Shown one piece after another: positions 35,101 through 44,549 of a stretch of DNA of 64,000 nt; position 1 is the first letter of the stretch, and each line of letters opens with the position of its first letter. The position numbers and the translations under genes were made by a program. Below the pieces are notes generated by a model. The model searched no databases and had not been told where the DNA came from. It saw only the letters and a program-made list of their open reading frames with translations. Origin of the DNA: Fulvivirga marina (GTDB lineage: Bacteria > Bacteroidota > Bacteroidia > Cytophagales > Cyclobacteriaceae); NCBI RefSeq assembly GCF_016775155.1, contig NZ_JAEUGD010000031.1:186001-250000 (forward strand). Direction: 5' to 3'.

Positions 35101-36663
35101 ATGTCAACTCATATCAAAAACATTGCCTTTTTGCTACTGTTATTCATAGCTTTTACGGCTGACGCCCAAGACAAGCCTCACTATAACTTTAAAGACCTGA
35201 TCCATGACAGTCGTGAAGAACTAGAAGCTCTTGCGCTTTATCCGGATGATATACGTGAAGCTATTTTAGATGTATGCCTTTACCCTGAGATATTGGTAAA
35301 AATAGGCGCCATACAGGCCAAGACAAGAGATTCTTTCCATGAATTGATCCAATACCAACCACAACAGGTACAACAAAATTATTGGGAACTGATGCGCTAC
35401 CCTGGCCTGGTAGAAAAAATTGTTGATGGCGGCCAGAAAACTCGAAGTGAAATAAAAAAAATCCTGGAAGACTACCCTTCCGACATACACGAAATCGCGC
35501 TGAATTATGGCGTCAGTCGCCTACAAACTCTGCAAAAAATTGCAACCATCAACCGAGAAGCCAACGCAACGCTGGAATTGCTATTAGAAGACTACCAACC
35601 CGCAACCCGTGAAAAGGTAAAGTTGCTGCTTAAGTTTCCTGAAGTACTTCATGTAATGGTTGAGCATATCGACCTAGCAGTGATTGTAGGTGACTATTAT
35701 AAAAACGACCCAAACTATGTAAGAGCAAAAGCCGACTCTCTGCAACTGGCAGTATCTAAAAAACATATGGAAGATGCTGAGGCCTGGAAAAAAGGCCTGC
35801 AAGAAGATCCTAAGGCATTAACAGAGTTCGAGGCTGCATCAAAAGAATTTAAAGGAGAGAATGGCTATGATGAAATTTATGACCCTATGTACCCCAACCC
35901 TGCACCAAAAGAGGAAAAAGAAACAAAGAAGGAAGTAAAAACTGATGTTTATATTTACTATGACTATTACCCCTACCCATTCTGGTTTGGCTATCCGACA
36001 TGGTTTCCTCATGTATATTGGTATCGCTACCCATACTGGTATCACTGGGGCTATTATTACGGTCCGCAAAGCTCTATACTTCTTTTTGGTCTTCCTTCTT
36101 ATTATTACTTCTACTGGTATTTTCAATACCCGATACACTACTACCGCTATCCACACCTTTCTGATTACATTATCAGATATTACCGTGGGCGGTCTGGCGT
36201 AGGTACCGCAAGAAGTAGTAGTCTTGATTTATCTATAGATGAGTATAGAAGAGTCAGCAGGGACCATATGCTGGATGACATCATCAATGAGGATAATAAT
36301 GCGCTCCGTAGAGAAAAGATCAGGGAGTATGGATACTTTGAAGAAAGTTACCGTCAGCGATCTGAAAGTCGTACAAAAGAGCCTATTTCAAGAGATAAGT
36401 ACCTGCGAGAAAACAGCAGTCGTTACCCTTACCTATCCGGAACAACGAAAACGGTTAAATCTCGCCAAAGCAACCAGGTTAAATCCAGAGCAAACCAAAG
36501 TATCAGGATAATACAACCTTCTTCCCGCTCCATAGAACTTAACAGGGCGAGGGAACAGCATCAAAGCACATGGGAAAGATCTTCCTTTAACCGTTCAAGA
36601 CCTTCTTCGGTAAGGCCATCTACACCTACTACTAAAAAGCGGGGTAGAAAGAACTACAAATAG
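35101..36663 (+). CDS. Secreted protein with an extreme Tyr/Trp/Pro-rich centre, unknown function
   Basis: 520 residues from the ATG at 35101 (signal peptide ending ADAQ). Residues about 25-265 are helical with repeated 'LLEDYQPATREKVKLLLKFPEVL'-like units, perhaps HEAT/armadillo-style. A stretch at roughly 285-365 is extremely rich in Tyr, Trp, Phe, Pro and His (for example YPYPFWFGYPTW, YWYRYPYWYHWGYYYG). The final part is basic and Ser/Arg-rich, ending in TKKRGRKNYK. No known family. Its strongly basic tail and aromatic block suggest binding to polysaccharide or nucleic acid, or a self-assembling surface protein; this is speculation. Confidence 0.78.
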   Translation: MSTHIKNIAFLLLLFIAFTADAQDKPHYNFKDLIHDSREELEALALYPDDIREAILDVCLYPEILVKIGAIQAKTRDSFHELIQYQPQQVQQNYWELMRYPGLVEKIVDGGQKTRSEIKKILEDYPSDIHEIALNYGVSRLQTLQKIATINREANATLELLLEDYQPATREKVKLLLKFPEVLHVMVEHIDLAVIVGDYYKNDPNYVRAKADSLQLAVSKKHMEDAEAWKKGLQEDPKALTEFEAASKEFKGENGYDEIYDPMYPNPAPKEEKETKKEVKTDVYIYYDYYPYPFWFGYPTWFPHVYWYRYPYWYHWGYYYGPQSSILLFGLPSYYYFYWYFQYPIHYYRYPHLSDYIIRYYRGRSGVGTARSSSLDLSIDEYRRVSRDHMLDDIINEDNNALRREKIREYGYFEESYRQRSESRTKEPISRDKYLRENSSRYPYLSGTTKTVKSRQSNQVKSRANQSIRIIQPSSRSIELNRAREQHQSTWERSSFNRSRPSSVRPSTPTTKKRGRKNYK

Positions 36664-36670
36664 TGAAAGC

Positions 36671-36716
36671 AGGATGCTATACCAATTCCAAAAAGTTTAG
36701 TTTGGCGTAGCATCCT
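36671..36716 (+). terminator. Hairpin after the aromatic-rich protein gene
   Basis: AGGATGCTA and TAGCATCCT (9 bp) enclose an inner ACCAA/TTGG stem. It lies 8 bases after the stop codon with only TTAAATTA following, so termination is plausible but not certain. Confidence 0.6.
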
Positions 36717-36919
36717 TAAATTATCTTCTATCATTTTCAAACGGATCAGTACTCGTTCTCTATAAACAGTTGGTTTTTCTTTATTAAACTCCCTTGGTTA
36801 ATTTTTCCCACTGGCGTAAACAACCCCTCGATTTGCCGTTTTTATACAAGTTGTCTTTACAATACACATGCTATGTTTGTAATATCAAAGGCAATAATTT
36901 TAAACTTAAAAAACACACC

Positions 36920-37354
36920 ATGTCAATAACAGAAAAAAGCAACATCACAGTAGAAGCAATGGTAAATGCTCCGGTAGAAAAAGTATGGAAACTCTGGACT
37001 TCACCTGATGATATCACAAAGTGGAATAGCGCATCAGATGATTGGCATACTCCATCGGCAACCAATGACCTTCGTGTTGGAGGTAGATTTACTTCACGCA
37101 TGGAAGCTAAAGATGGCAGCATGGGTTTTGACTTCGGGGGAGTATACAGTGAAGTGAAATCATATGAGGTGATCAAATACACGATGGATGATGAGAGAAA
37201 AGTGAGTGTTTTATTTAGTGAGGAAGATGCAAAAACAAAAGTGACTGAAACTTTTGAAGCTGAAGACACAAATTCTGTAGAAATGCAAAGAAACGGCTGG
37301 CAAGCTATATTGGATAACTTCAAAAAATACGCTGAAGCAAAAAAGGGGCAGTGA
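36920..37354 (+). CDS. SRPBCC (AHSA1-like) domain protein
   Basis: 144 residues from the ATG at 36920; an earlier in-frame start adds 42 residues without SRPBCC similarity. The domain is of the activator-of-Hsp90-ATPase-1/polyketide-cyclase type: 'VEAMVNAPVEKVWKLWTSPDDITKWN' at the N-terminus and 'RNGWQAILDNFKKYAE' at the C-terminus. Such proteins bind hydrophobic ligands in a helix-grip fold; the function is unknown. The upstream 250 bases hold no gene. Confidence 0.9.
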   Translation: MSITEKSNITVEAMVNAPVEKVWKLWTSPDDITKWNSASDDWHTPSATNDLRVGGRFTSRMEAKDGSMGFDFGGVYSEVKSYEVIKYTMDDERKVSVLFSEEDAKTKVTETFEAEDTNSVEMQRNGWQAILDNFKKYAEAKKGQ

Positions 37355-37581
37355 TTCTCTCTCTTACTTGATTGATTTATCATTAAACTTTTGTTTAACG
37401 GACTTTGAAATTGCAAATTCCGAAGCCATGCCATCCCTTACTACATAGAACCTGACTTATTCTGATTGTATAATACTGGAAACTGCAGCCCTTGTTATCT
37501 GGAAACATCTAATAACCGAGATGATAGGTTAGATCATTTATACCTTCAACTTATTGAAATGAATATCCCTGATATGGGTAT

Positions 37582-38412
37582 TTATTTTCTTAACACCATA
37601 CTGAGTACGGGGATATCCGCATGAAAGACCATGGTATCCGTTACACTTAACAGATATGCGGGCTTGCCCTTACGAGCGTGGGTAATCATAGTTATGAGAT
37701 CAGGTTTGTTCCGTTTCATAAAAGCGAGCATCCCTTTATCTTTATCAAAATCATTGTAGATGAATGATCTAAAGTTCACATTTGACTTTTCAGGGATATA
37801 CTTTTCCATCCTGGCTTCCGCAGTAGCAGTATCCGTGAAGTTGGCCGGTGTATTTACATAAAGGAGGTCCACCTTGGCACCAATGACCTCCGCCAGCTCG
37901 GTGATGGTCTCAATAGCAGAGGAGATATCCTCTTCGAAATCTGAAAGAAATAATATCCTGTCAACAGACTGCATTTTAGAGTTTTTCTTCACAGACAGCA
38001 CAGGACAGTTAGCCATTCGGATAACACGCTGTGTGATAGAGCCTACAAATAGCTCTTTAGTCTCATCTGCTCCATGTGCACCGATTGAGATCAAGTCTAT
38101 TTTTCGATCTTTGGCAAACTCCACAATAACCTCATAAATGACACCTCCCTGCACATAGGTCTTTACCTTACAATTTTCAAACAGAGCATCAGCTAAAAAC
38201 TTCTCCAATTTCATTTCTGCTTCAACCACACGGGATTCAATTTCAGGAAACTCCTCTTTTGCCTGTACAGAAATGTTGTTCCAGTCTGATGGTGCTTGCA
38301 CAACATGAAGGAGATAGACAGTGGAATTAGTCTTTTCAGCTATAAATACGGCTTTTTTAGCTGCGTTATAAGAGAAGGGAGAAAAATCGATAGGCACAAG
38401 AATGTTTTTCAT
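37582..38412 (-). CDS. Universal stress protein, two tandem UspA domains
   Basis: 276 residues. Two UspA domains lie in tandem (about 1-140 and 148-276). The first has 'ILVPIDFSPFSYNAAKKA' and the ATP-loop 'GAHGADETKELFVGSITQRVIRMANCPVLSVKK'. The second is shorter and degenerate at the ATP loop ('THARKGKPAYLLSVTDTMVFHADIPVLS'). Such tandem Usp proteins accumulate in oxygen limitation and stationary phase. An Fnr-like palindrome lies about 100 bases upstream, in the region shared with the Na/Pi gene. Confidence 0.93.
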   Translation of the reverse strand: MKNILVPIDFSPFSYNAAKKAVFIAEKTNSTVYLLHVVQAPSDWNNISVQAKEEFPEIESRVVEAEMKLEKFLADALFENCKVKTYVQGGVIYEVIVEFAKDRKIDLISIGAHGADETKELFVGSITQRVIRMANCPVLSVKKNSKMQSVDRILFLSDFEEDISSAIETITELAEVIGAKVDLLYVNTPANFTDTATAEARMEKYIPEKSNVNFRSFIYNDFDKDKGMLAFMKRNKPDLITMITHARKGKPAYLLSVTDTMVFHADIPVLSMVLRK

Positions 38413-38512
38413 AACTATGGGAATTATAATTCAACGAATCTCACCTTTTCAGTCAGGTTAATAAAATTAGTCCAATACATATTTTCCCAGTATGAGCCGC
38501 GTCAATCATCCC

Positions 38513-38528
38513 CATGATTTATATCATG
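38513..38528. promoter_or_regulatory. Crp/Fnr-like binding site between uspA-like and Na/Pi genes
   Basis: CATGAT-TTAT-ATCATG is a perfect palindrome of the TGAT-N4-ATCA Fnr type. It lies in the divergent region, 100 bases before the Usp start and 52 before the Na/Pi start. The same palindrome recurs at 44550-44565. Confidence 0.65.
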
Positions 38529-38580
38529 TTTATTTCATCCGGCTTATTCTACCTTTCCTTGTCTTTTGAACAACACTGCT

Positions 38581-40248
38581 ATGATCGAAATCTGGAGATT
38601 TCTTGCCGGGGTGGGTCTTTTCCTCTATGGCATGGACATGTTGGAGAATGTATTGAAGAAACTGGCGGGGCGCTCGTTCAAGCTATTTCTAAGAAGGTAT
38701 ACTCAACGACTATTCACATCGGTAACTGGAGGAGCATTGATCACTGGTTTGCTACAGAGCAGTTCCGTTGTATCACTTTTAGTACTGGCTTTTGTGGAGA
38801 GTGGCATCATCTCATTTAAAAATGCGTTGGGTGTTATATTGGGTGCAAATGTCGGTACCACACTAAGCAGCTGGATTGTTGCTACAGTAGGTTTTAAGTT
38901 AGATATTGAAAGCTACTCCCTTCCAGTGATCGCCATATCGGCCATAGCAATGTTCTTCCTTCACAAACAAAAGCAGCTGTACCATAGCGCCAAACTGTTT
39001 CTTTCCTTAGGGTTGCTGTTTCTAGGGCTTAGCTTCATGAAAGCTGGCGCTGAGATCATAGTTGAAGGTGTAGATCTAGGGCAGTATGCTCATTATGGTT
39101 CACTGATATTTGTGTTGATAGGCTTTATCATTACCACCTTGATACAATCAAGTTCTGCAACTGTGGCCATTACGCTCACAGCATTGTATACAGGTGTACT
39201 AGACCTAAATATGGCTGCTGCTGTAGTTATAGGTTCAGAATTGGGCACTACCATAAAAATAGTGCTCAGCGGTGTACGCGGATCGGCTGATAAAAAGCGT
39301 GTAGCCTGGAGCAACTTCTTCTTTAATGTAGCTACAAGCATTATCGCATTCCTTCTATTGCCCTGGCTTATTATTTTTATTCGTGACATCATTCTCATCA
39401 CTGATCCCTTGTTAGCCCTTGTAGCATTTCAAACCACAATCAACCTGCTCTCAATCATTATGTTCATGCCCTTCATCCACTGGTTTGCCAAATGGCTGGA
39501 GTATATGTTTAAAGCTAGTGATGGTGATGAAGTGTCATTTATTACTCAGAACCTACCCGTAGTTCCCGAACTGGCAATTGATGCCATGTACCATGAAGCA
39601 GAAAATCTTTCTAAAAAAAATTTAGAATTCCTGAAACTGGCTGTAGCCGGTAGTTCCAGACCATCCGGTGAACATTTTTTCAGCCACCTGAAATCATTAG
39701 CTCAAAGCAGAATATCTGATGAAGAGATGTATGGCAAGCTTAAGCAAACCGAAGGTGACATATTGGAATATTATGCCATACTACAATCAGAAGATCTGGT
39801 TACTGAGCAATACGATCTGCTGAATAAATACATTACGGCTGTACGTAATAATATACATGCTGCCAAATCACTCAAGGATATCCATCATGACCTTAAAGAG
39901 TTTGGGAATACAGCAAATGACACACTTTATGAACATTACAATCAAATAAAGAAAAGTTGGCTCGAATTTGATGCTTCATTTCAACGTTTAATGGCCATAG
40001 ATGATCACGCTCTACTCTTTGAAGAACTTACGACAGTCATGAAAGCAGCATTTGTTCACTACAACGATCAGAATCTCCTAATCATAGAAGAGCTCAAAGG
40101 CAAAAAACTGTCAGAGGTAGAGACATCTACATTAATGAATGTACAACGAGAAATACTTTCAGCTAAAAAATCGCAATTGCGCGCACTAGCCTACCTGAAG
40201 TTAACTGCTAACCAGGCGCATGAATTTGAGTTTTTACCGGAATTTTAA
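38581..40248 (+). CDS. Na/Pi cotransporter family protein with PhoU-like C-domain
   Basis: 555 residues from the ATG at 38581. The first ~320 residues are membrane-spanning with the two inverted QSSS motifs ('LLQSSSVVSLLVL' and 'LIQSSSATVAITL') of the NptA/YjbB family. The remainder is helical and PhoU-like ('LKSLAQSRISDEEMYGKL'). The family exchanges sodium and phosphate. Divergent from the Usp gene with a shared Fnr-like site between. The next gene starts 10 bases after its stop. Confidence 0.93.
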   Translation: MIEIWRFLAGVGLFLYGMDMLENVLKKLAGRSFKLFLRRYTQRLFTSVTGGALITGLLQSSSVVSLLVLAFVESGIISFKNALGVILGANVGTTLSSWIVATVGFKLDIESYSLPVIAISAIAMFFLHKQKQLYHSAKLFLSLGLLFLGLSFMKAGAEIIVEGVDLGQYAHYGSLIFVLIGFIITTLIQSSSATVAITLTALYTGVLDLNMAAAVVIGSELGTTIKIVLSGVRGSADKKRVAWSNFFFNVATSIIAFLLLPWLIIFIRDIILITDPLLALVAFQTTINLLSIIMFMPFIHWFAKWLEYMFKASDGDEVSFITQNLPVVPELAIDAMYHEAENLSKKNLEFLKLAVAGSSRPSGEHFFSHLKSLAQSRISDEEMYGKLKQTEGDILEYYAILQSEDLVTEQYDLLNKYITAVRNNIHAAKSLKDIHHDLKEFGNTANDTLYEHYNQIKKSWLEFDASFQRLMAIDDHALLFEELTTVMKAAFVHYNDQNLLIIEELKGKKLSEVETSTLMNVQREILSAKKSQLRALAYLKLTANQAHEFEFLPEF

Positions 40249-40258
40249 TGGAAAGAAG

Positions 40259-40660
40259 ATGAAAAAGATCATAGTTTATTGGCTCCCCATGCCGGCCTTA
40301 GGCATGATCAACGGGATTGCTCGAGGCGCTATTTACGGTGAATCCCTGGGGGAGCCCCTTGCGCACCAGGTTTCAGCCCTCACATTAATGCTACTACTTC
40401 TGATTTATGGTGTCATTATTCGCGGTAAACTCAACCTGTCTAGTATACTTATTACCCTCAAGCATGGAGCCATTTGGGTACTACTTACAGTACTTTTTGA
40501 GTTTATTTTAGGGCTATGGGTATTCCAGCAGCCGCTGGAAGAAGTCCTCTATAACTACAATATTGCAGAAGGACAATGGTGGCCATTCGTATTGCTTTTT
40601 GTGTTTGCACTTCCTTTTCTGCTAAAGTATGGATCAAAAAGAAGGTTAAGTAACGATTAA
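40259..40660 (+). CDS. Small four-helix membrane protein
   Basis: 133 residues from the ATG at 40259, ten bases after the Na/Pi stop; the upstream in-frame start would overlap that gene. Four hydrophobic segments are visible, including 'IVYWLPMPALGMINGIARG', 'LTLMLLLLIYGVIIRG' and 'GAIWVLLTVLFEFILGLWVF'. Such proteins are found next to transporters in Bacteroidota but I cannot name a function. Likely co-transcribed with the Na/Pi gene. Confidence 0.75.
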   Translation: MKKIIVYWLPMPALGMINGIARGAIYGESLGEPLAHQVSALTLMLLLLIYGVIIRGKLNLSSILITLKHGAIWVLLTVLFEFILGLWVFQQPLEEVLYNYNIAEGQWWPFVLLFVFALPFLLKYGSKRRLSND

Positions 40661-40770
40661 CCAGTTCTTGCCGATAAGCTAATAAAAGCTCATAATATCC
40701 GCCAAAACCTGAACATGCTGCGTAAATTCTGCCCTTAAGCTTCAATATTTCACTAACTGCTTTTTCAAAT

Positions 40771-40786
40771 TATGACATTTATCATT
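40771..40786. promoter_or_regulatory. Crp/Fnr-like binding site (degenerate) upstream of the DUF892 gene
   Basis: TATGAC-ATTT-ATCATT keeps the ATGA-N6-TCAT core of the palindromes at 38513 and 44550. It lies 71 bases before the DUF892 start codon. Confidence 0.5.
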
Positions 40787-40856
40787 AAAGTGCATGCAGG
40801 TTTGTCATCGTCATCTGAGTTCATGACTATTAATTTTATATAAAATTAAAATTACG

Positions 40857-41369
40857 ATGAACACAGCCATTACAAACCTTACTGAGGCGTTAGCTTATAA
40901 ACTGGATGAGCTTTATAACGCAGAAAAGAAATTAAAAATTGCAATTCAGCTCTGTATTGAACAGGCAAATTCACCCGTACTAAAAAAGGAACTGGAAGAA
41001 TACGCAGAAAGCTGCAGCTACAAGCAGCTTAAGCTAGACCGCGTTTATAGCTACCTCATGAAAGAACCGGGCAGCAGCAAGGACAAAGTCATTGATGCGT
41101 TGATCAATAACCTGAAACAAGTCCTTAAAGCAACAATACATGGTGAAATGAAAGACGTTATGCTAATCTCTTGCCTGAAAAGCATCAATTTCTACAAAAT
41201 GGCTGGGTATGAAACAGCGCTTGTATTTTCATGGGAGCTAGAACTGGACACAGCCTCAACTCTACTTGAAGAAGTACTGGGTTGGGAAAAACAAACGCAC
41301 AGCAATCTGTCACAAATTGCTGTAATTGACGTGAACACTAAAGCGGAAGAATATAACAATAAACCATAA
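40857..41369 (+). CDS. DUF892 (YciE/YciF) ferritin-like protein
   Basis: 170 residues, helical, starting 'LTEALAYKLDELYNAEKKLKIAIQLCIEQANSPVLKKELEEY', the YciF pattern of a ferritin-like four-helix bundle with 'DELYNAEKKL'. YciF proteins are stress-induced and bind iron. Three bases separate its stop from the next gene, so it forms an operon with the flavin-binding oxidase. An Fnr-like site lies upstream. Confidence 0.85.
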   Translation: MNTAITNLTEALAYKLDELYNAEKKLKIAIQLCIEQANSPVLKKELEEYAESCSYKQLKLDRVYSYLMKEPGSSKDKVIDALINNLKQVLKATIHGEMKDVMLISCLKSINFYKMAGYETALVFSWELELDTASTLLEEVLGWEKQTHSNLSQIAVIDVNTKAEEYNNKP

Positions 41370-41372
41370 AAA

Positions 41373-41828
41373 ATGCTAGGTAACCTAACAGACAAACAAA
41401 TCGACTACGTGCTATATAGCCAGACTATAGGTCGGATCGGATGCTATGCAGATGGTGAGGTGTTTGTTGTGCCTATAACATATGTCTATGATGGCCAGTA
41501 TATTTATGCTCACTCAAAAGAAGGAAGAAAAATTGAAATGATGCGCACTAATAAAAAAGTGTGCTTTGAAGTTGAGTCTATGGATAATCTGGCCAACTGG
41601 CGCTGTGTGATCCTATGGGGCACCTATGAGGAGTTAACAGATCCGGCAGAGCACAAAAAAGGTCTACAGGCTCTAAATGACCGGTTTATTCCCCTGATAA
41701 CCAGTGAAACAACCCATCCACATCCACCAACTACAATCCCTCAGGTAGTAGAGAAAGTGAAGAAGCCAATAGTTTACAGAATCAAAGTGGAAAGGAAAAC
41801 GGGTAAGTTTGAAAAGAGCCAGGATTAA
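41373..41828 (+). CDS. PPOX-class flavin-binding protein (nitroimidazole-resistance-like)
   Basis: 151 residues. The split-barrel flavin-binding domain is recognisable from 'IGRIGCYADGEVFVVPITYVYDGQYIYAHSKEGRKIEMM' and 'VCFEVESMDNLANWRCVILWGTYEEL', the pattern of the NimA/pyridoxamine-phosphate-oxidase-like family. It binds FMN or F420-like cofactors, usually in reductive detoxification. Co-transcribed with the DUF892 ferritin-like protein, so a redox-stress role is likely. Confidence 0.9.
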   Translation: MLGNLTDKQIDYVLYSQTIGRIGCYADGEVFVVPITYVYDGQYIYAHSKEGRKIEMMRTNKKVCFEVESMDNLANWRCVILWGTYEELTDPAEHKKGLQALNDRFIPLITSETTHPHPPTTIPQVVEKVKKPIVYRIKVERKTGKFEKSQD

Positions 41829-41950
41829 TCTAGTTTACAAACCGGAGTTTTAAAGCTCTTTTGTTAAACTCCATACTAACTTCTCTCTTCGAGGCAAACT
41901 GTACCTCAGAATTAATCAATCTTTGGGCTATTGAGATCCTGCCTGCTTAT

Positions 41951-42928
41951 TTACTCATCGCCACTTTTCCTTTTAGCCTTTTCCTGCTTTTTGAAATACC
42001 TACGAAACAGGAAGTTATGTTTCATAGCTTCCATATTTTCACTAAAGCGTGCGGTACCTTCTTCAATATTTTCGAGGCTATTATTTAGTTTATGTAGTAC
42101 GAGCGTATCAGAAAGCAATGCTCCTACTGTACCCCCACCCTCCTTCACATTTTTAAGCAAATCACCCAGGTCATTTGCCGCCTTGGCAGTTTCCTGGCTA
42201 GCCTTATGAATATCAGCCAAACTACCTTTTAAGTTCGAAACAAGGACCGTATCCGAAATAAGTGCACCTGCCAACCCCTGCCCTTGTTTAATGCTTTTGG
42301 CCAGGTCGGCAACTTCAGATGCTGCATAAGATGCATTTTTTCCCGCCAACCTGATATTAACTGCTGCCTGCTTCAAGTCTTTAGCAATAAGTGTATCTGA
42401 CAATAACTGCCACAGGCTATTGCTATTATTTATTTTACGGGTAATTTTTCTCAGGTCATTGGTTATAGCAGCAATATTATCATTCGTAATATTAAGTGTC
42501 CGAAGCATCGCATCCGTTTCTATGGGCTTTTTCGAATAAATCTTATCTCCTTCCTCCACCGGCGCGGCCACTTCTTTTACAGAGTTAATATTTATTAACT
42601 GATTACCCATAAGGCCATCAGTGCCTACTGAGGCCACCGAATTCTTTTTAATAAAGCGCCTGGCCCCTTTGTCAATAACCATAGTGACCAGTATTGACGT
42701 ATCACTTTCAATGGCTATCTCCCTGACTGTGCCCACATCAATACCGGAAAACCTAACGTTATTGCCGGGCATCAGGCCACTCACATTTTGAAAACTTGCC
42801 TGTATGGTAAACGTGGAGCCGAACAGATTCCTGTTGCGACCAATCATATAAAGTGAGAAGATCAGGAATAGCAGGCCTGCAAGCACGAAGAGTCCCAGCT
42901 TTGTATTGTCCATTGGTTTCGTTTTCAT
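41951..42928 (-). CDS. MlaD-family lipid-transport protein
   Basis: 325 residues. An N-terminal membrane helix ('LGLFVLAGLLFLIFSLYMIG') is followed by the MCE domain ('TIQASFQNVSGLMPGNNVRFSGIDVGTVREI', about 38-115) with a 'GLMGNQLININ' segment. Then three copies of a 'LLSDTLV...LNxSLxNI' coiled-coil repeat extend across the periplasm. It is the substrate-binding, hexameric ring component of an Mla-type system moving phospholipids between membranes. It lies 26 bases after the ATPase gene and forms the end of the mlaE-F-D order. Confidence 0.92.
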   Translation of the reverse strand: MKTKPMDNTKLGLFVLAGLLFLIFSLYMIGRNRNLFGSTFTIQASFQNVSGLMPGNNVRFSGIDVGTVREIAIESDTSILVTMVIDKGARRFIKKNSVASVGTDGLMGNQLININSVKEVAAPVEEGDKIYSKKPIETDAMLRTLNITNDNIAAITNDLRKITRKINNSNSLWQLLSDTLIAKDLKQAAVNIRLAGKNASYAASEVADLAKSIKQGQGLAGALISDTVLVSNLKGSLADIHKASQETAKAANDLGDLLKNVKEGGGTVGALLSDTLVLHKLNNSLENIEEGTARFSENMEAMKHNFLFRRYFKKQEKAKRKSGDE

Positions 42929-42954
42929 CTTTTCTTTCTTTTATACTGCCACCA

Positions 42955-43695
42955 CTAAATAAAAAAGTTACGAACTTTCTCATCTTCCGACTGACTCAGT
43001 TCGCCATACTCACCTTCTGCATAACATTTCCCTTCAATAAGCATCACTACACGGTTTGAGGTAATGCCAATACAATTCATATCGTGAGAAATGATTATCG
43101 AAGATGCATTATATTTCTCCTGTACCTTCAGGATAAGTTCACTGATCTCTCTTCCGGTAATTGGGTCCAGTCCGGTTGTAGGTTCATCATATAAAATTAT
43201 TTCTGGCTTCAAAATAAGAGTTCGCGCCAGTGCGATCCTTTTTCTCATACCTCCTGACAGCTCTGAAGGCATCATATCCACTGTATGCGCCAGACCTACA
43301 TCGGTCAAAGCATCCATGACCAAACCATCTACCTCAGACCGCTCCTGGGTTTCCTTCATCCAATGCCTCCTGAGTGGAAATTCCAGATTCTCTCTAACAG
43401 TCATAGAATCATACAAAGCATTACTCTGAAAAAGAAACCCAACTTTTACCCTCATTTTATCGAGTTGTTTCTGGTCATAATTACCAATGTCCTCTCCAAG
43501 TACTTTGATAGTGCCATTCTCCGGATACAGCAGCCCGATAATGCATTTGATCAATACAGACTTACCCGACCCTGACTTACCAAGCACCACCAGGTTTTCT
43601 CCTCTGTACAACTTCATAGAAAAATCCCTCAGTACATGGTTATCACCAAATGACTTATTCAATTTATCTATTTCTATAACTGCTTTGGCTTCCAT
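42955..43695 (-). CDS. MlaF-family ABC transporter ATP-binding protein
   Basis: 246 residues. Walker A 'GKSGSGKSVLIK', signature 'LSGGMRKRIALARTL', Walker B 'ILYDEPTTGLDP' and switch His in 'IISHDMN' are all present. The 'SGSGKSVLIKCIIGLLYPENG' and 'SGGMRKR' forms are typical of MlaF. It powers lipid transport together with the permease upstream (3-base gap) and MlaD downstream. Confidence 0.95.
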   Translation of the reverse strand: MEAKAVIEIDKLNKSFGDNHVLRDFSMKLYRGENLVVLGKSGSGKSVLIKCIIGLLYPENGTIKVLGEDIGNYDQKQLDKMRVKVGFLFQSNALYDSMTVRENLEFPLRRHWMKETQERSEVDGLVMDALTDVGLAHTVDMMPSELSGGMRKRIALARTLILKPEIILYDEPTTGLDPITGREISELILKVQEKYNASSIIISHDMNCIGITSNRVVMLIEGKCYAEGEYGELSQSEDEKVRNFFI

Positions 43696-43698
43696 GGG

Positions 43699-44478
43699 TC
43701 ACGTGAGGTTTAAAAGATCCGTAATCTGAACTGCAATCAGATCTATAATAAAAACCAGAAGTGACGCCACAACAACCGCAGAGTTTGCAGAGCGCCCGAC
43801 ACCCTCAGTTCCCTTCGTAGAATAATAGCCTTTGTAGCAACCTATCAGGCCTATCGCAAAACCAAAAAAGAAAGTTTTAATGATTGAAGGTACCATGTCA
43901 CCATAGCTTAAGGCATCAAACACCTGAGCCCAGTACAAATGCCAGCTCACAGAACCACGAATGTTTACCCCCAAATAACCACCATATAGGGAAATGGCGT
44001 TTGAAAGGTTTGAAAGTACAGGCAGCATTAGAGTAGTTGCCAATATCCTGGTTACGATCAGATACTTGAAAGGGTTAGTCCCTGACACCTCCATGGCATC
44101 TATTTGCTCCGTTACTCTCATAGAGCCCAGTTCAGCACCCATTCCGGATCCAATCTTACCAGCACAGATCAATGCCGTGATCACTGGGGATATTTCTCGA
44201 ACCAAGGAAATGGCCACCATGCTAGGCAGCATAGACTCTGCCCCAAACTCAACCAATGTAGGCCTGGATTGAATGGTAAGTACCAGCCCCATGATAAAGG
44301 CTGTAATGCCTACAAGGGGTAATGATTTATACCCAACCCAATAGCACTGACGAATGAATTCGCGAAATTCATACCGAGGCTGAAACCCCTCGCTAAAAAA
44401 CCTTCCTGCAAATTTGGCTATATGCCCAACTTCTTGCAGAAATTCGCTTTTCCTGAAAATTGAAAACAGATCGGCCAT
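43699..44478 (-). CDS. MlaE-family ABC permease
   Basis: 259 residues. The permease domain shows the usual segments 'QCYWVGYKSLPLVGITAFIMGLVLTIQ', 'LVREISPVITALICAGKIGSGMGAELGSMRVTEQIDAMEVSG' and 'YSTKGTEGVGRSANSAVVVASL'. The EQIDAMEV motif couples to the ATPase. It is first in an operon of three genes (permease, ATPase, MlaD). A strong Fnr-like palindrome lies 72 bases before the start codon. No outer-membrane MlaA or periplasmic MlaC gene is seen here. Confidence 0.94.
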   Translation of the reverse strand: MADLFSIFRKSEFLQEVGHIAKFAGRFFSEGFQPRYEFREFIRQCYWVGYKSLPLVGITAFIMGLVLTIQSRPTLVEFGAESMLPSMVAISLVREISPVITALICAGKIGSGMGAELGSMRVTEQIDAMEVSGTNPFKYLIVTRILATTLMLPVLSNLSNAISLYGGYLGVNIRGSVSWHLYWAQVFDALSYGDMVPSIIKTFFFGFAIGLIGCYKGYYSTKGTEGVGRSANSAVVVASLLVFIIDLIAVQITDLLNLT

Positions 44479-44549
44479 AACTCATAATTTCTCAATAATA
44501 AAATTGAGAAGCAAACCCGAAGATCGCTGTGATATTAGTCAGGAGACGG

